Source of the DNA: JASHPR01 sp963749145
Lineage (GTDB): Bacteria > Actinomycetota > Actinomycetes > Streptosporangiales > Streptosporangiaceae
Assembly: GCA_963749145.1 (NCBI GenBank)
Contig: CAVVLN010000005.1
Location: 186,001 to 250,000, forward strand
Direction: 5' to 3'
Length of the DNA: 64,000 bases
Shown here: positions 56,833-64,000 of the stretch, piece after piece
Position numbering within the stretch: position 1 is the stretch's first letter
Layout: each line of letters starts with the position of its first letter
Made by a program: the position numbers and the translations under genes
Notes under the pieces: model-generated
Told to the model about the DNA's origin: nothing
The model's input: the letters and a program-made list of their open reading frames with translations, nothing else
Database searches by the model: none

Positions 56833-58236
56833 ATGAGTGCTGACCGGGACGGCAAGGCCGGACCGACCAGGCGGGGGCTGCTGAAGGCCGGGTTAGCGGC
56901 CGGAGCGGTGGTCGGCACCGGGGCGTGGAGTTCGGCACCCGGCGGCGGCGTGCGTTTCCCGCGGCTGCGCCAGCCCGGGTCGCTGCCGTACCCGCGGCTG
57001 CCCATGGGCACCGACACGATCCCCCAGATCGAGCACATCGTCGTGCTGATGATGGAGAACCACTCCTACGACAACAAGCTCGGCATGCTGCGCCGCCGCG
57101 GCGCGGACGGGTTCCGGCTCGGCCGGGACGGCCTGCCGCTGGCTACCAACCCGTACGCCAACGGCGACATCCAGCACGCGTTCCGCATGCCGACCACCTG
57201 CCAGAACAACGCGCCCAGCCAGGAGTGGCAGTCCAGCCACATCCAGTTCGACAACGGGCGCAACGACGGCTTCGTCGAATCTCCCAGCGGGCCGGTATCG
57301 ATGGGCTACTGGCAGCAGGCCGACCAGCCGTTCTACTACTCGATGGCCTCGGTGTTCCCGATCGCGGACCGGTACTTCTGCTCGGTGCTCGGGCAGACCT
57401 ACCCCAACCGGCGCTACCTGATCGCCGCCACCTCGATCGGCCAGGTGGACGACACGACGCCGAACGAGACCGACTACCCGGCGAACGGCACGCTGTTCGA
57501 CCGCTTGAACGCGAACGGCATCACGTGGAAGGACTACTACAGCAGCAACCTGGACGGCACCACGCTGCCCGCTGCGACCGCACTGCTTTACCCGCCGGTG
57601 TACCTCAAGAACCCCGCCAACATCGTTCCCATAGCGCAGTTCTTCTCCGACGCGGCGGCCGGCAGCCTTCCGGGCTACTGCATCGTCGAGCCGGACTACG
57701 ACGTAACGTCCGAGGAAGACCCGCAGAACATCGTCCAGGGCGAGGCGTTCGCGGCGTCGGTGATCAACGCGGTCATGACCGGCCCGGCGTGGCGCAGCAC
57801 CCTGCTGATCTGGACGTACGACGAGCACGGCGGCTACTACGACCACGTGCCGCCGCCGCCGGCCCTGGCACCCGACGGCATCCCCCCGGACGTGCCGGCC
57901 GGGGAGTCCGCCTACAACGGCTTTGCCCAGTACGGGTTCCGGGTGCCGATGGCGGTCATCTCGCCGTGGTCCCGGAGCCACTACGTCTCGCACCGGGTCA
58001 ACGACCACACCAGTATCTGCGCGCTGGTCGAGGCGAAGTGGAACCTCCCGGCGATGACCTACCGGGACGCCAACGCCGGGAACCTGCTCGACATGATCGA
58101 CCTGCGCTTCCCGGCGTTCCTCGAGCCGCCGCAGCTGGCCCAGCCGCTCCTGGATACCGACCCGGGCTCGCTGTCCTGCAGCATCACCGGACCGGGGACC
58201 ATACCGCCGCCCGGCTCGGTCTCGCCACCCCGCTAG
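56833..58236 (+). CDS. Tat-exported phosphoesterase (phospholipase C/acid phosphatase family)
   Basis: Secreted enzyme of 467 residues. Tat signal: twin Arg 13-14 in TRRGLLKAGLAAGAVVGTGAW. The PF04185 phosphoesterase domain shows IEHIVVLMMENHSYDNKLGM (metal-binding Glu-Asn), SVLGQTYPNRRYLIAATS (Thr-type nucleophile region), DYDVTSEEDP, and LLIWTYDEHGGYYDHVPPP (Asp, Glu, His, Asp, His), the complete active-site set. It likely releases phosphate or head groups from phospholipids or phosphoesters outside the cell. Phosphate-starvation control is plausible, since senX3-regX3 lies 3 kb away, but no clear box was proven. Start ATG 56833 after AACGGAGGTCGTC. Confidence 0.92.
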   Translation: MSADRDGKAGPTRRGLLKAGLAAGAVVGTGAWSSAPGGGVRFPRLRQPGSLPYPRLPMGTDTIPQIEHIVVLMMENHSYDNKLGMLRRRGADGFRLGRDGLPLATNPYANGDIQHAFRMPTTCQNNAPSQEWQSSHIQFDNGRNDGFVESPSGPVSMGYWQQADQPFYYSMASVFPIADRYFCSVLGQTYPNRRYLIAATSIGQVDDTTPNETDYPANGTLFDRLNANGITWKDYYSSNLDGTTLPAATALLYPPVYLKNPANIVPIAQFFSDAAAGSLPGYCIVEPDYDVTSEEDPQNIVQGEAFAASVINAVMTGPAWRSTLLIWTYDEHGGYYDHVPPPPALAPDGIPPDVPAGESAYNGFAQYGFRVPMAVISPWSRSHYVSHRVNDHTSICALVEAKWNLPAMTYRDANAGNLLDMIDLRFPAFLEPPQLAQPLLDTDPGSLSCSITGPGTIPPPGSVSPPR

Positions 58237-58275
58237 ACCCCGGCGGTCGGCCCGGCCCGCCTGGAACGTCAGGCG

Positions 58276-58334
58276 TTCCATGATCTGGGTACCTGAGGTG
58301 GTCCATTTGCGTCTGAGGTACCCAGATCATGGAA
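58276..58334. repeat. Hairpin repeat element, copy B (between convergent genes)
   Basis: TTCCATGATCTGGGTACCT (58276-58294) and its perfect complement (58316-58334), with a 21-base loop GAGGTGGTCCATTTGCG.... The 19-bp stem is perfect. Loop and arms match copy A at 48944-48988. It is between convergent stops (58236 and 58368), like copy A. Confidence 0.9.
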
Positions 58335-58367
58335 TCTGAGGGGTCGCGGGCGCGCCGGGCGGAGTGG

Positions 58368-58919
58368 TTAGGCGTCTGGCGCGGGGGCGCCATCCGGTGG
58401 GTCGGCCAGGCTCGCGAACGCGCGCAGGTTGGCCAGGCTCTCGCCCCGCTTCACCCGCCAGGCCCACTCCCGCCGGATCGAGGAGGCGAAGCCGATCGTG
58501 AGGGCCTGGTCGAAGTTCTCGTCCGAATAGCTCAGCACGCAGCCGAGCAGCCGGTCGATCTCCTCGGGCACCGCTGCGGCCAGGGGCAGCCGCCCGACCA
58601 GGTAGACGTCGCCCACCGGGTCCAGCGCGAAGTGCACCCCGTACATGCGGCCGCTGCGCTCGAGCAGGAATCGGTAGAAGGCGGCGTGGTTCTCGTCGGG
58701 CTGGCGGCAGAAGAACGCCTCCACGTGCAGGCTGTGCGTTCCGACGATGAGCCAGGTCATGGTGGCCAGCTTGTGCTGGCCCTCTAGCCGGACCAGGTAA
58801 GCGCCCGCCCGGGGGGACTCGAAGCCCAGGCCCAGGTCGGCCAGGGCCGCCTCGATGGCCCGGCAGGCCGTCGCGTTGGTGGTCACCTCCGTGGTGCTGC
58901 CCGCCCCGCGCCCGGTCAA
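58368..58919 (-). CDS. YbjN-domain protein next to mshA
   Basis: Protein of 183 residues of the YbjN (type III secretion chaperone-like fold) family. Recognisable: IEAALADLGLGFESPRAGAYLVRLEGQHKLATMTWLIVG near 22-60, then RFLLERSGRMYGVHFALDPVGDVYLVGRLPL and EEIDRLLGCVLSYSDENFDQALTIGF. The same protein lies between mshA and gpm1 in mycobacteria (Rv0487 position), so the order is conserved. TTG start at 58919 overlaps the mshA stop (TTGA). Function in the family is not settled; a chaperone-like role is assumed. Confidence 0.87.
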   Translation of the reverse strand: MTGRGAGSTTEVTTNATACRAIEAALADLGLGFESPRAGAYLVRLEGQHKLATMTWLIVGTHSLHVEAFFCRQPDENHAAFYRFLLERSGRMYGVHFALDPVGDVYLVGRLPLAAAVPEEIDRLLGCVLSYSDENFDQALTIGFASSIRREWAWRVKRGESLANLRAFASLADPPDGAPAPDA

Positions 58920-60187
58920 GCATCCACCGCCTGCGTCGCCTCGGACATCGCCCCGGCGTACAGGCTCAGCAGCCGGTCGACGGTCACGTTCCAGCCGAAC
59001 CTGGACGCGTGCTCGCGGGCGCCGCGAGAGAGCCGGGCCAGGGCGGCCGGCTGAGCGATCAGGTCCCGGACCACGCGCGCGTAACGGGCCGGGTCCCGGG
59101 AGTCAACCAGCACGCCGGACACCCCGTCCCTGACCGCGGTGCGAAGCCCGCCGACCGACGCGGCCACCACCGGCGTACCGCACGCCTGGGCCTCGACGGC
59201 GACCAGGCCGAACGACTCGGAGCAGGACGGCACCATGACCACCGTGGCCGCGCGGTACCACTCGGCGAGTTCCGGCTGCGGGCAGGGCGGCTCGAGCCGG
59301 ACGAGGCCGGGGATCCCGAGCGTGGCCGCGAGCTCGGTCAGCCCGTCCGGGTCGGCCCGCCCGGTCCCGCTCGGGCCGCCGACGAACGCCACCCTGAGCC
59401 CGGCCAGGCCCGGGTCGTCCCGGATCATGCGGGCCGCCGCGTGCAGGACCACGTCCGGCGCCTTGAGCGGCTGCACCCGTCCGGCGAAGACGAGCACGAC
59501 CGCGTCGGCGGGAAGGCCGAGCCGCTGCCGGGCGGCCAGCCGTGACCCCGGCTTGAATATCGCCAGGTCGACGCCGGGGTTGATGGTCCGCACCCGGGCG
59601 GGCGCCGCGTCATAGAGCCCGATCAGCTGGCGCGCCTCGTCGTCGGTGTTCGCGACCAGGCGGTCGGCGGCGGCCACGACCTCGGCCTCCCCGCGCAGCC
59701 GCACCTCCGGCTCGGCGGCGTCGCCGTCGGCCAGCGCGGCGTTCTTCACCCGTCCCAGGGTGTGCATGGACTGCACGAACGGCACGCCCCACCGTTCCTT
59801 GGCCACGGCGCCGACCTGGCCGGATAGCCAGTAGTGCCCGTGCACGATGTCATAACGGCCGGGCGCGTACGCGGCCTCGGCCCGCAGCACCTCGAAGGTG
59901 AAGTGGCACAGCTGGCCCGGCAGGTCAGCCTTGTCCAGATCCTCGAACGGCCCGGCGGCCAGGTGCCGCACGAGCACTCCGGGGGCGAGCTCGGCCACGG
60001 GGGGCAGGTCACGGGAGACCGCTCGGGTGAAGATGTCCACCTCGACGCCGCGGTCCGCCAGGCGCCTGGCCACCTCGACGACGTAAACGTTCAGCCCGCC
60101 CGCGTCGCCGGTTCCGGGCTGCTCGAGCGGTGACGTGTGAACGCTGAGAGTCGCGATCCGCCGGGGGTAGGGTCGCGGCACGGGCAT
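58916..60187 (-). CDS. mshA: D-inositol-3-phosphate glycosyltransferase, mycothiol synthesis
   Basis: GT4-type glycosyltransferase of 423 residues. It starts RIATLSVHTSPLEQPGTGDAGGLNVYVVEVARRLADRGVEVDIFTRA, the MshA signature, then YDIVHGHYWLSGQVG and FVQSMHTLGRVKN. C-terminal sugar-nucleotide site: FAGRVQPLKAPDVVLHAA and VPSCSESFGLVAVEAQACGTPVVAA (ExFGxxxxE). It joins UDP-GlcNAc to inositol-3-phosphate, the first step of mycothiol synthesis. ATG 60187 follows GGAGG; the longer upstream reading lacks homology. Divergent from gpmA across 108 bp. Confidence 0.95.
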   Translation of the reverse strand: MPVPRPYPRRIATLSVHTSPLEQPGTGDAGGLNVYVVEVARRLADRGVEVDIFTRAVSRDLPPVAELAPGVLVRHLAAGPFEDLDKADLPGQLCHFTFEVLRAEAAYAPGRYDIVHGHYWLSGQVGAVAKERWGVPFVQSMHTLGRVKNAALADGDAAEPEVRLRGEAEVVAAADRLVANTDDEARQLIGLYDAAPARVRTINPGVDLAIFKPGSRLAARQRLGLPADAVVLVFAGRVQPLKAPDVVLHAAARMIRDDPGLAGLRVAFVGGPSGTGRADPDGLTELAATLGIPGLVRLEPPCPQPELAEWYRAATVVMVPSCSESFGLVAVEAQACGTPVVAASVGGLRTAVRDGVSGVLVDSRDPARYARVVRDLIAQPAALARLSRGAREHASRFGWNVTVDRLLSLYAGAMSEATQAVDA

Positions 60188-60295
60188 ACACCTCCGGATG
60201 TGATCAACCCCGGCCCGAGGCATCCTGTTCCCGCATTCCGCCCCGGCCCGGCGGCTATCTAGGCCGGCCCGGCGGCACCCGTTAGGCTCTGCGGC

Positions 60296-61039
60296 ATGGG
60301 GACACTTGTGCTGATCCGGCACGGCGAGAGCGTCTGGAACTCAGAAGGGCTGTTCACGGGCTGGGTCGATGTCGGCCTGTCGCCGAAGGGCGCCGACGAG
60401 GCCATCAACAGCGGCCGGCTGCTCGACGAGGCGGGCCTGCGCCCCGACGTCGTGCATACCTCGGTGCTCACCCGGGCCATCCAGACCGCTCATCTCACGC
60501 TGGAGGCGGCCGACCTGCTCTGGCTGCCGGTGCGGCGCTCCTGGCGGCTGAACGAGCGCCACTACGGCGCCCTGCAGGGCAAGAGCAAGGCGCAGACCCG
60601 GCAGCAGTACGGTGACGAGCAGTTCATGCTGTGGCGCCGCTCCTACGACGTGCCGCCGCCGCCCATCGCCGATGACGACCCGTACTCCCAGGCCGCCGAC
60701 CCCCGGTACGCGCTGCTCCCCGCCGACCTGCGGCCCCGGTCGGAGTGCCTGAAGGACGTGGTGCGGCGGATGCTGCCCTACTGGCATGACGTGATCGTCC
60801 CCGACCTGGCCGCCGGGCAGACGGTCCTGATCGTCGCGCACGGGAACTCGCTGCGCGCGCTCGTCAAGCACCTGGACGATATCGGGGACGCGGAGATCGC
60901 CGGGCTGGACATTCCCACCGGCATGCCGCTGGTCTACGACATCGACGCCGCGTTCCGGCCGGTGACCCATGGCGGGCGCTACCTCGATCCGCAGGCCGCG
61001 GCCGAAGGCGCCGCGGCGGTCAAGAACCAGGGCCGATGA
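60296..61039 (+). CDS. gpmA: 2,3-bisphosphoglycerate-dependent phosphoglycerate mutase
   Basis: Glycolytic mutase of 247 residues. Phospho-His9 is in LIRHGESVWN; EGLFTGWVDVGLSPKG, SVLTRAIQTAHLTL, LNERHYGALQGKSKAQT and VAHGNSLRALVKHLDDI are the standard catalytic and substrate segments. Interconverts 3- and 2-phosphoglycerate in the cytoplasm. Its place ahead of senX3-regX3 follows the mycobacterial order (gpm1-senX3-regX3). No phoU is inserted, unlike in streptomycetes. Confidence 0.96.
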   Translation: MGTLVLIRHGESVWNSEGLFTGWVDVGLSPKGADEAINSGRLLDEAGLRPDVVHTSVLTRAIQTAHLTLEAADLLWLPVRRSWRLNERHYGALQGKSKAQTRQQYGDEQFMLWRRSYDVPPPPIADDDPYSQAADPRYALLPADLRPRSECLKDVVRRMLPYWHDVIVPDLAAGQTVLIVAHGNSLRALVKHLDDIGDAEIAGLDIPTGMPLVYDIDAAFRPVTHGGRYLDPQAAAEGAAAVKNQGR

Positions 61040-61320
61040 CACGGCCCGGGGCCGGCGCCTTCCCTGGGGAGTGTCGCCCGGCCGGGGCCGGCATGGCCGG
61101 CGGTCATCGGGTGCGTGAACATCTCGCGAATAACGCCACGTCGGGAACCACTGCCAGGTGCGTGCCGCAGGACCGCGTCCTACCATCAAAGCGTGGGTAT
61201 GGGGGTGATTACCGTCTGGGCGGGTGCGCCTCGGTACAAATGGATGCATGGCCAGGTGGCAGGCGGATCGACCCAGGTCGGCATCGTTGGTACTAACCCC
61301 GCGGCGGGAACCTCTGCCGC
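61040..61320. other. Upstream region of senX3 (281 bp)
   Basis: No gene is supported; an in-frame stop (TAA 61294-61296) closes the senX3 frame 24 bases before its ATG, so no hidden membrane segment precedes it in frame. The region holds GTGAACATCTCGCGAATAAC (61115-61134), reverse-strand similarity to half of a phosphate-box repeat (GTTCAC), which could be a RegX3 site; only one half-site is convincing. Confidence 0.4.
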
Positions 61321-62457
61321 ATGAAGATCCGGGTGCCGTTGAAGACCCACGATAAGCCCGTTGACGGGCCGGAGCCTTCGCGGCTGCCGCCCGGAGTGGC
61401 TTCCGTACTGTCGGTCCTGTCGTCCTCGGCGGTGGTGCTGGACAGCGAGGACCGGGTGCTGCAGGCCAGCGTCGCGGCGCGGGCGTACGGGCTGGTCCGC
61501 GGCGACGAGCTGATCGTGCAGGAACTGCTCGCCCTGGCCCGCCAGGTCCGCCGGGACGGAGAGATCCGCGAGGGCGAGATGGAGGTCTCGACCAGCGGCG
61601 TCAACCAGCGGACGACGAGTTTCGCGGTCCGGGTCGCCCCCCTGGGCGCGGCCGTCGGCGGCGGCGGGCTGGTGCTCCTGCTGATCGAGGACCAGACCGA
61701 GAGCCGCCGGGTCGAGGAGGTCCGCCGGGACTTCGTGGCCAACACCAGCCATGAGCTGAAGACCCCGGTCGGCGCGCTCGCGCTGCTGGCCGAGACGGTC
61801 GAGGACGCCGCCGACGACCCGGAGGCGGTACGCCGTTTCGCCGGCCGCATGCGGCAGGAAGCGTCGCGGCTCACCAACCTGGTGCAGGACATGATCACGC
61901 TGTCCCGGATCCAGGCGGCCGAGCCGATCCCCGACCCGGTCCCGGTCGAGCTGGACGCGGTCGTGGCCGAGGCGCTGGACCGGTGCCGGATGAAGGCGAG
62001 CGCGCGCGGCATCGAACTCGTGGCCACCGGTGCTCACGGCCTGTCCGTACTCGGCGACGAGGACCTGCTGATCACCGCGCTGCGCAACCTCCTGGAGAAC
62101 GCGGTCGCCTACAGCCCGGACAAGACCCGGGTCGACGTGTCGACCAGGCTTGCCTCCGGCGATGCCGTCGAGATCAGCGTGGCCGACCAGGGCATCGGGA
62201 TACCGGAGCGTGACCGGGAGCGGATTTTCGAGCGGTTCTACCGGGTGGACCCCGCGCGGTCGCGTGCCACCGGCGGCACCGGCCTCGGCCTGGCCATCGT
62301 CAAGCACGTCACCGCCGCGCACGGGGGAAAGGTGACCGTGGAAAGCACCGAGGGCGCCGGGTCCACGTTCACCCTCAGGCTTCCGTTGCGACCCGATGCC
62401 GTCACCATCAGTGTCGGCACGCTACCGGTAATGGCGAGATCCGCCAGGAGGCAGTGA
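61321..62457 (+). CDS. senX3: SenX3-like sensor histidine kinase without membrane anchor
   Basis: Kinase of 378 residues. PAS-like domain about 28-125 (SSSAVVLDSEDRVLQASVAARAYGL, FAVRVAPLG), HisKA with H144 in FVANTSHELKTPVGAL, and HATPase with N box NLLENAVAYSPD, G1 DQGIGIPERD, F box IFERFYRVD and G2 GGTGLGLAIVK. These match SenX3/PhoR of actinobacteria, which sense phosphate limitation with PhoU/Pst. Normal SenX3 starts with one or two membrane helices of about 30-60 residues; here the protein begins MKIRVPLKTHDKPVDG and an in-frame stop excludes an extension. It is thus soluble or recruited by another protein. regX3 follows after one base. Confidence 0.93.
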   Translation: MKIRVPLKTHDKPVDGPEPSRLPPGVASVLSVLSSSAVVLDSEDRVLQASVAARAYGLVRGDELIVQELLALARQVRRDGEIREGEMEVSTSGVNQRTTSFAVRVAPLGAAVGGGGLVLLLIEDQTESRRVEEVRRDFVANTSHELKTPVGALALLAETVEDAADDPEAVRRFAGRMRQEASRLTNLVQDMITLSRIQAAEPIPDPVPVELDAVVAEALDRCRMKASARGIELVATGAHGLSVLGDEDLLITALRNLLENAVAYSPDKTRVDVSTRLASGDAVEISVADQGIGIPERDRERIFERFYRVDPARSRATGGTGLGLAIVKHVTAAHGGKVTVESTEGAGSTFTLRLPLRPDAVTISVGTLPVMARSARRQ

Positions 62458-62458
62458 A

Positions 62459-63148
62459 GTGACACGAGTGCTCGTGGTCGAGGACGAGGAATCGTTCAGT
62501 GACGCGATTTCCTACATGCTCCGCAAGGAGGGCTTCGAGGTCGCGGTCTGCCCGACGGGCCCGGACGCGCTCGAGACCTTCGATCGCAGCGGGGCGGACC
62601 TGGTGCTGCTGGACCTCATGCTGCCCGGGCTGCCCGGGAGCGAGGTCTGCCGGGCGCTGCGCGAGCGCTCCAATGTCCCGGTGATCATGCTGACCGCGAA
62701 GGACAGCGAGATCGACAAGGTTGTCGGCCTCGAGCTGGGCGCCGACGACTACGTCACCAAGCCGTTCTCCTCGCGGGAGCTCGTGGCCCGGATGCGCGCC
62801 GTACTCCGGCGCCGCGGCGACGCTGACGAGCCGCTGTCGTCGATCATGGAGTCGGGACCGGTCCGGATGGATGTCGACCGCCACGTGGTCACGGTCCGCA
62901 GCGAGCAGGTGCAGTTGCCGCTGAAGGAGTTCGAGCTCCTGGAGGTGCTGCTGCGCAATGCCGGACGGGTACTGACCCGGATGCAGCTCATCGACCGCGT
63001 CTGGGGTGCCGACTACGTCGGGGACACCAAGACGCTCGATGTCCACGTCAAGCGGCTGCGCGCCAAGGTCGAGGCCGACCCGGCGAACCCGACGCATATC
63101 CTGACCGTGCGCGGGCTCGGCTACAAGTTCGAGCCTTCCTCGGCCTGA
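62459..63148 (+). CDS. regX3: RegX3/PhoP-like response regulator
   Basis: OmpR-family regulator of 229 residues. Receiver: E8/D9 acidic site, phospho-acceptor D52 in VLLDLMLPG, K101 in YVTKPFSSREL. Winged helix about 130-226 with LKEFELLEVLLRNAGRVLTRMQLIDRVWG and TLDVHVKRLRAKVE, RGLGYKFE. GTG start at 62459 with AGGAGG seven bases upstream, inside the senX3 end. Controls phosphate-starvation genes in actinobacteria; the Tat phosphoesterase at 56833 is a possible target. Confidence 0.95.
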   Translation: MTRVLVVEDEESFSDAISYMLRKEGFEVAVCPTGPDALETFDRSGADLVLLDLMLPGLPGSEVCRALRERSNVPVIMLTAKDSEIDKVVGLELGADDYVTKPFSSRELVARMRAVLRRRGDADEPLSSIMESGPVRMDVDRHVVTVRSEQVQLPLKEFELLEVLLRNAGRVLTRMQLIDRVWGADYVGDTKTLDVHVKRLRAKVEADPANPTHILTVRGLGYKFEPSSA

Positions 63149-63182
63149 GGCCTCCCGGCCGGTACGTCCGCGTGACGGCCGA

Positions 63183-63791
63183 CTATGCAGTCGGCGACGG
63201 GCTGGCGGTTGGCGTCGGGCCAGCGCCGGCCTTCGGGTGCTTGCCCGGTGTCGCTGACGGGGTGGGAGACGGCGCGGGCGAGAACGTCGTGTAGTACTGG
63301 GCGCGCGGCATCACCGGGACGACCATGGAGACGCTGGCGGCGTTCTGGAAGGTCAGGATCAGCCGCACCGCCGAGCCGCCGGAGAGGGGCCGGGTGAGGT
63401 CCTGCAGCACCACCTTCGGCGCCGGGCCGGTGAGGAGCACGGCTTGCTGACTGGCCAGGCTGACGCTGCCGCCGGGCAGCGTGACCGACTTCGCGGTACC
63501 GGGCGCGGTGATGCTGACCAGCTTGTCCGCCGAGCCATTGTTGACCAGGGCGAGGAACACCCCGGCCGTGTGGCCGGCGGCAATCACTTCGCCGACCGGC
63601 GCGCCGAGCACGAAGACGTTCCTGATCGCGATGTTGTCGTGCACGAGGCCGGCTCCGTCCGTCGGCTGGTGCCACGCCTGGGTGGGGGCGTTGAATCCGG
63701 CCTCGCACCCGGCGAGTACGGGGATAAGCGCGGCAATCGCCAGGACGGCCAGGGCACGCGGCCCGGCGATCCTGTGGCTGCTCCGGATCAC
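63183..63791 (-). CDS. Lipoprotein with a PCu(A)C-like (DUF461) domain
   Basis: Lipoprotein of 202 residues: signal ALAVLAIAALIPVLAGC with lipobox LAGC, Cys29. The mature domain (about 45-160) looks like the cupredoxin-type copper chaperone fold: IAIRNVFVLGAP, AGVFLALVNNGSADKLVSI, and VVLQDLTRPLSGGSAVRLILTFQNAASVSMVVPV. The expected H(M)-M-H-M copper ligands are missing, so it probably does not bind copper in the usual way. A Pro/Ser/Thr tail (PAPSPTPSATPGKHPKAG) ends it. Such lipoproteins lie next to regX3 in other actinobacteria. Tail-to-tail with regX3, 34 bp apart. Confidence 0.8.
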   Translation of the reverse strand: MIRSSHRIAGPRALAVLAIAALIPVLAGCEAGFNAPTQAWHQPTDGAGLVHDNIAIRNVFVLGAPVGEVIAAGHTAGVFLALVNNGSADKLVSITAPGTAKSVTLPGGSVSLASQQAVLLTGPAPKVVLQDLTRPLSGGSAVRLILTFQNAASVSMVVPVMPRAQYYTTFSPAPSPTPSATPGKHPKAGAGPTPTASPSPTA

Positions 63792-63907
63792 GGCCTGCTC
63801 TCCTCGTCTTCGTCAATCCAGGCAGTGGACGTCGCAAAGCGTAGCCGCCGCGACCTGGCCCGCCGTGGCCGGCCCGGGTGCTGCGGCCGGCGCGGCCGAC
63901 CGGCGGA

Positions 63908-64000
63908 TCAGCGGTTGGCGAGCTTGGCCGAGCTCAGCTGGCGCAGGGCGGTCGCCAGGCCCGACTGGGGCAGGCGGGCGATCGAGGCTACCGAGCCGTC
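63908..64000 (-). CDS. C-terminal end of an unidentified protein (partial)
   Basis: The minus strand from the window end reads an open frame of 30 codons, ending LRQLSSAKLANR and TGA at 63910-63908. Only the C-terminus is inside the window, so no family can be named. Same direction as the lipoprotein, 117 bp upstream of it. Confidence 0.45.
   Translation of the reverse strand, partial: DGSVASIARLPQSGLATALRQLSSAKLANR

Noticed and set aside
61040..61300. Separate small gene or phoU remnant between gpmA and senX3
   Set aside because: The open frame has no recognisable motif and no helical PhoU pattern; it is treated as intergenic.

Overview
The window is a stretch of very GC-rich chromosome from an actinomycete (phylum Actinomycetota). 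Support for this comes from the strong G/C bias at third codon positions, frequent GTG/TTG starts, many 4-bp ATGA/GTGA/TTGA gene overlaps, a mycothiol glycosyltransferase gene (mshA) and the mycobacterial-type order mshA - YbjN-like - gpmA - senX3 - regX3 at the right end. The genus cannot be fixed from the sequence alone; a soil organism of the Streptosporangiales or a related order would fit. No rRNA, tRNA, CRISPR array, prophage or intact insertion sequence was seen.

Layout. 1-535: two small nitrile-hydratase/thiocyanate-hydrolase-like subunits (split beta chain). 960-3440: three response regulators (KdpE-like, NarL-like, receiver-only) and a small membrane protein. 3655-15631 (minus strand): one long operon that runs from a receiver-HTH-nucleotidyl cyclase through an ABC ATPase and three tandem FtsX-type permeases to a histidine kinase. 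A single extra base fuses the last permease to the kinase. 15930-19996: cyclic-nucleotide-binding protein, metallo-beta-lactamase-fold hydrolase, CrtI-like FAD oxidoreductase and cyclodeaminase. 20186-22587: MarR regulator, hemerythrin protein, a decayed gene fragment and a VapBC toxin-antitoxin pair with its operator.

22666-38532 (minus strand) is a compact run of 14 genes that looks like an undescribed catabolic pathway: NCS1 transporter, M20-like hydrolase, NicX/aminopeptidase-T-like enzyme, two-subunit B12 acyl-CoA mutase, class III CoA-transferase, second M20 enzyme, LLM flavin/F420 monooxygenase, GntR regulator, TenA, zinc alcohol dehydrogenase and three amidohydrolases. A near-perfect 12+12 palindrome just upstream of the transporter is a good candidate operator for the GntR protein.

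39017-50628: GH1 beta-glucosidase, diiron ferritin-like protein, and a cation region (CDF exporter, APC permease fused to an OB-fold, MgtE_N-CBS protein without membrane domain, two NRAMP-like transporters). The second NRAMP gene is preceded by a clear M-box (ykoK) magnesium riboswitch with promoter and leader ORF. It also lacks the metal-selecting Met of the NRAMP MPH motif, so it is probably a magnesium transporter of the NRAMP fold.

51137-56366: an acyl-CoA racemase/CoA-transferase gene, then a coupled redox operon (Ser/Gly-rich anchored protein, ApbE, ferric-reductase-like membrane protein, NuoF-like protein, ferredoxin). 56833-63791: Tat-exported phosphoesterase, YbjN, mshA, gpmA, senX3 (lacking its usual membrane anchor), regX3 and a lipoprotein. 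Short tandem repeats are unusually common, both between genes and inside coding N-termini. A 59-bp perfect-hairpin element occurs twice, each time between convergent genes.
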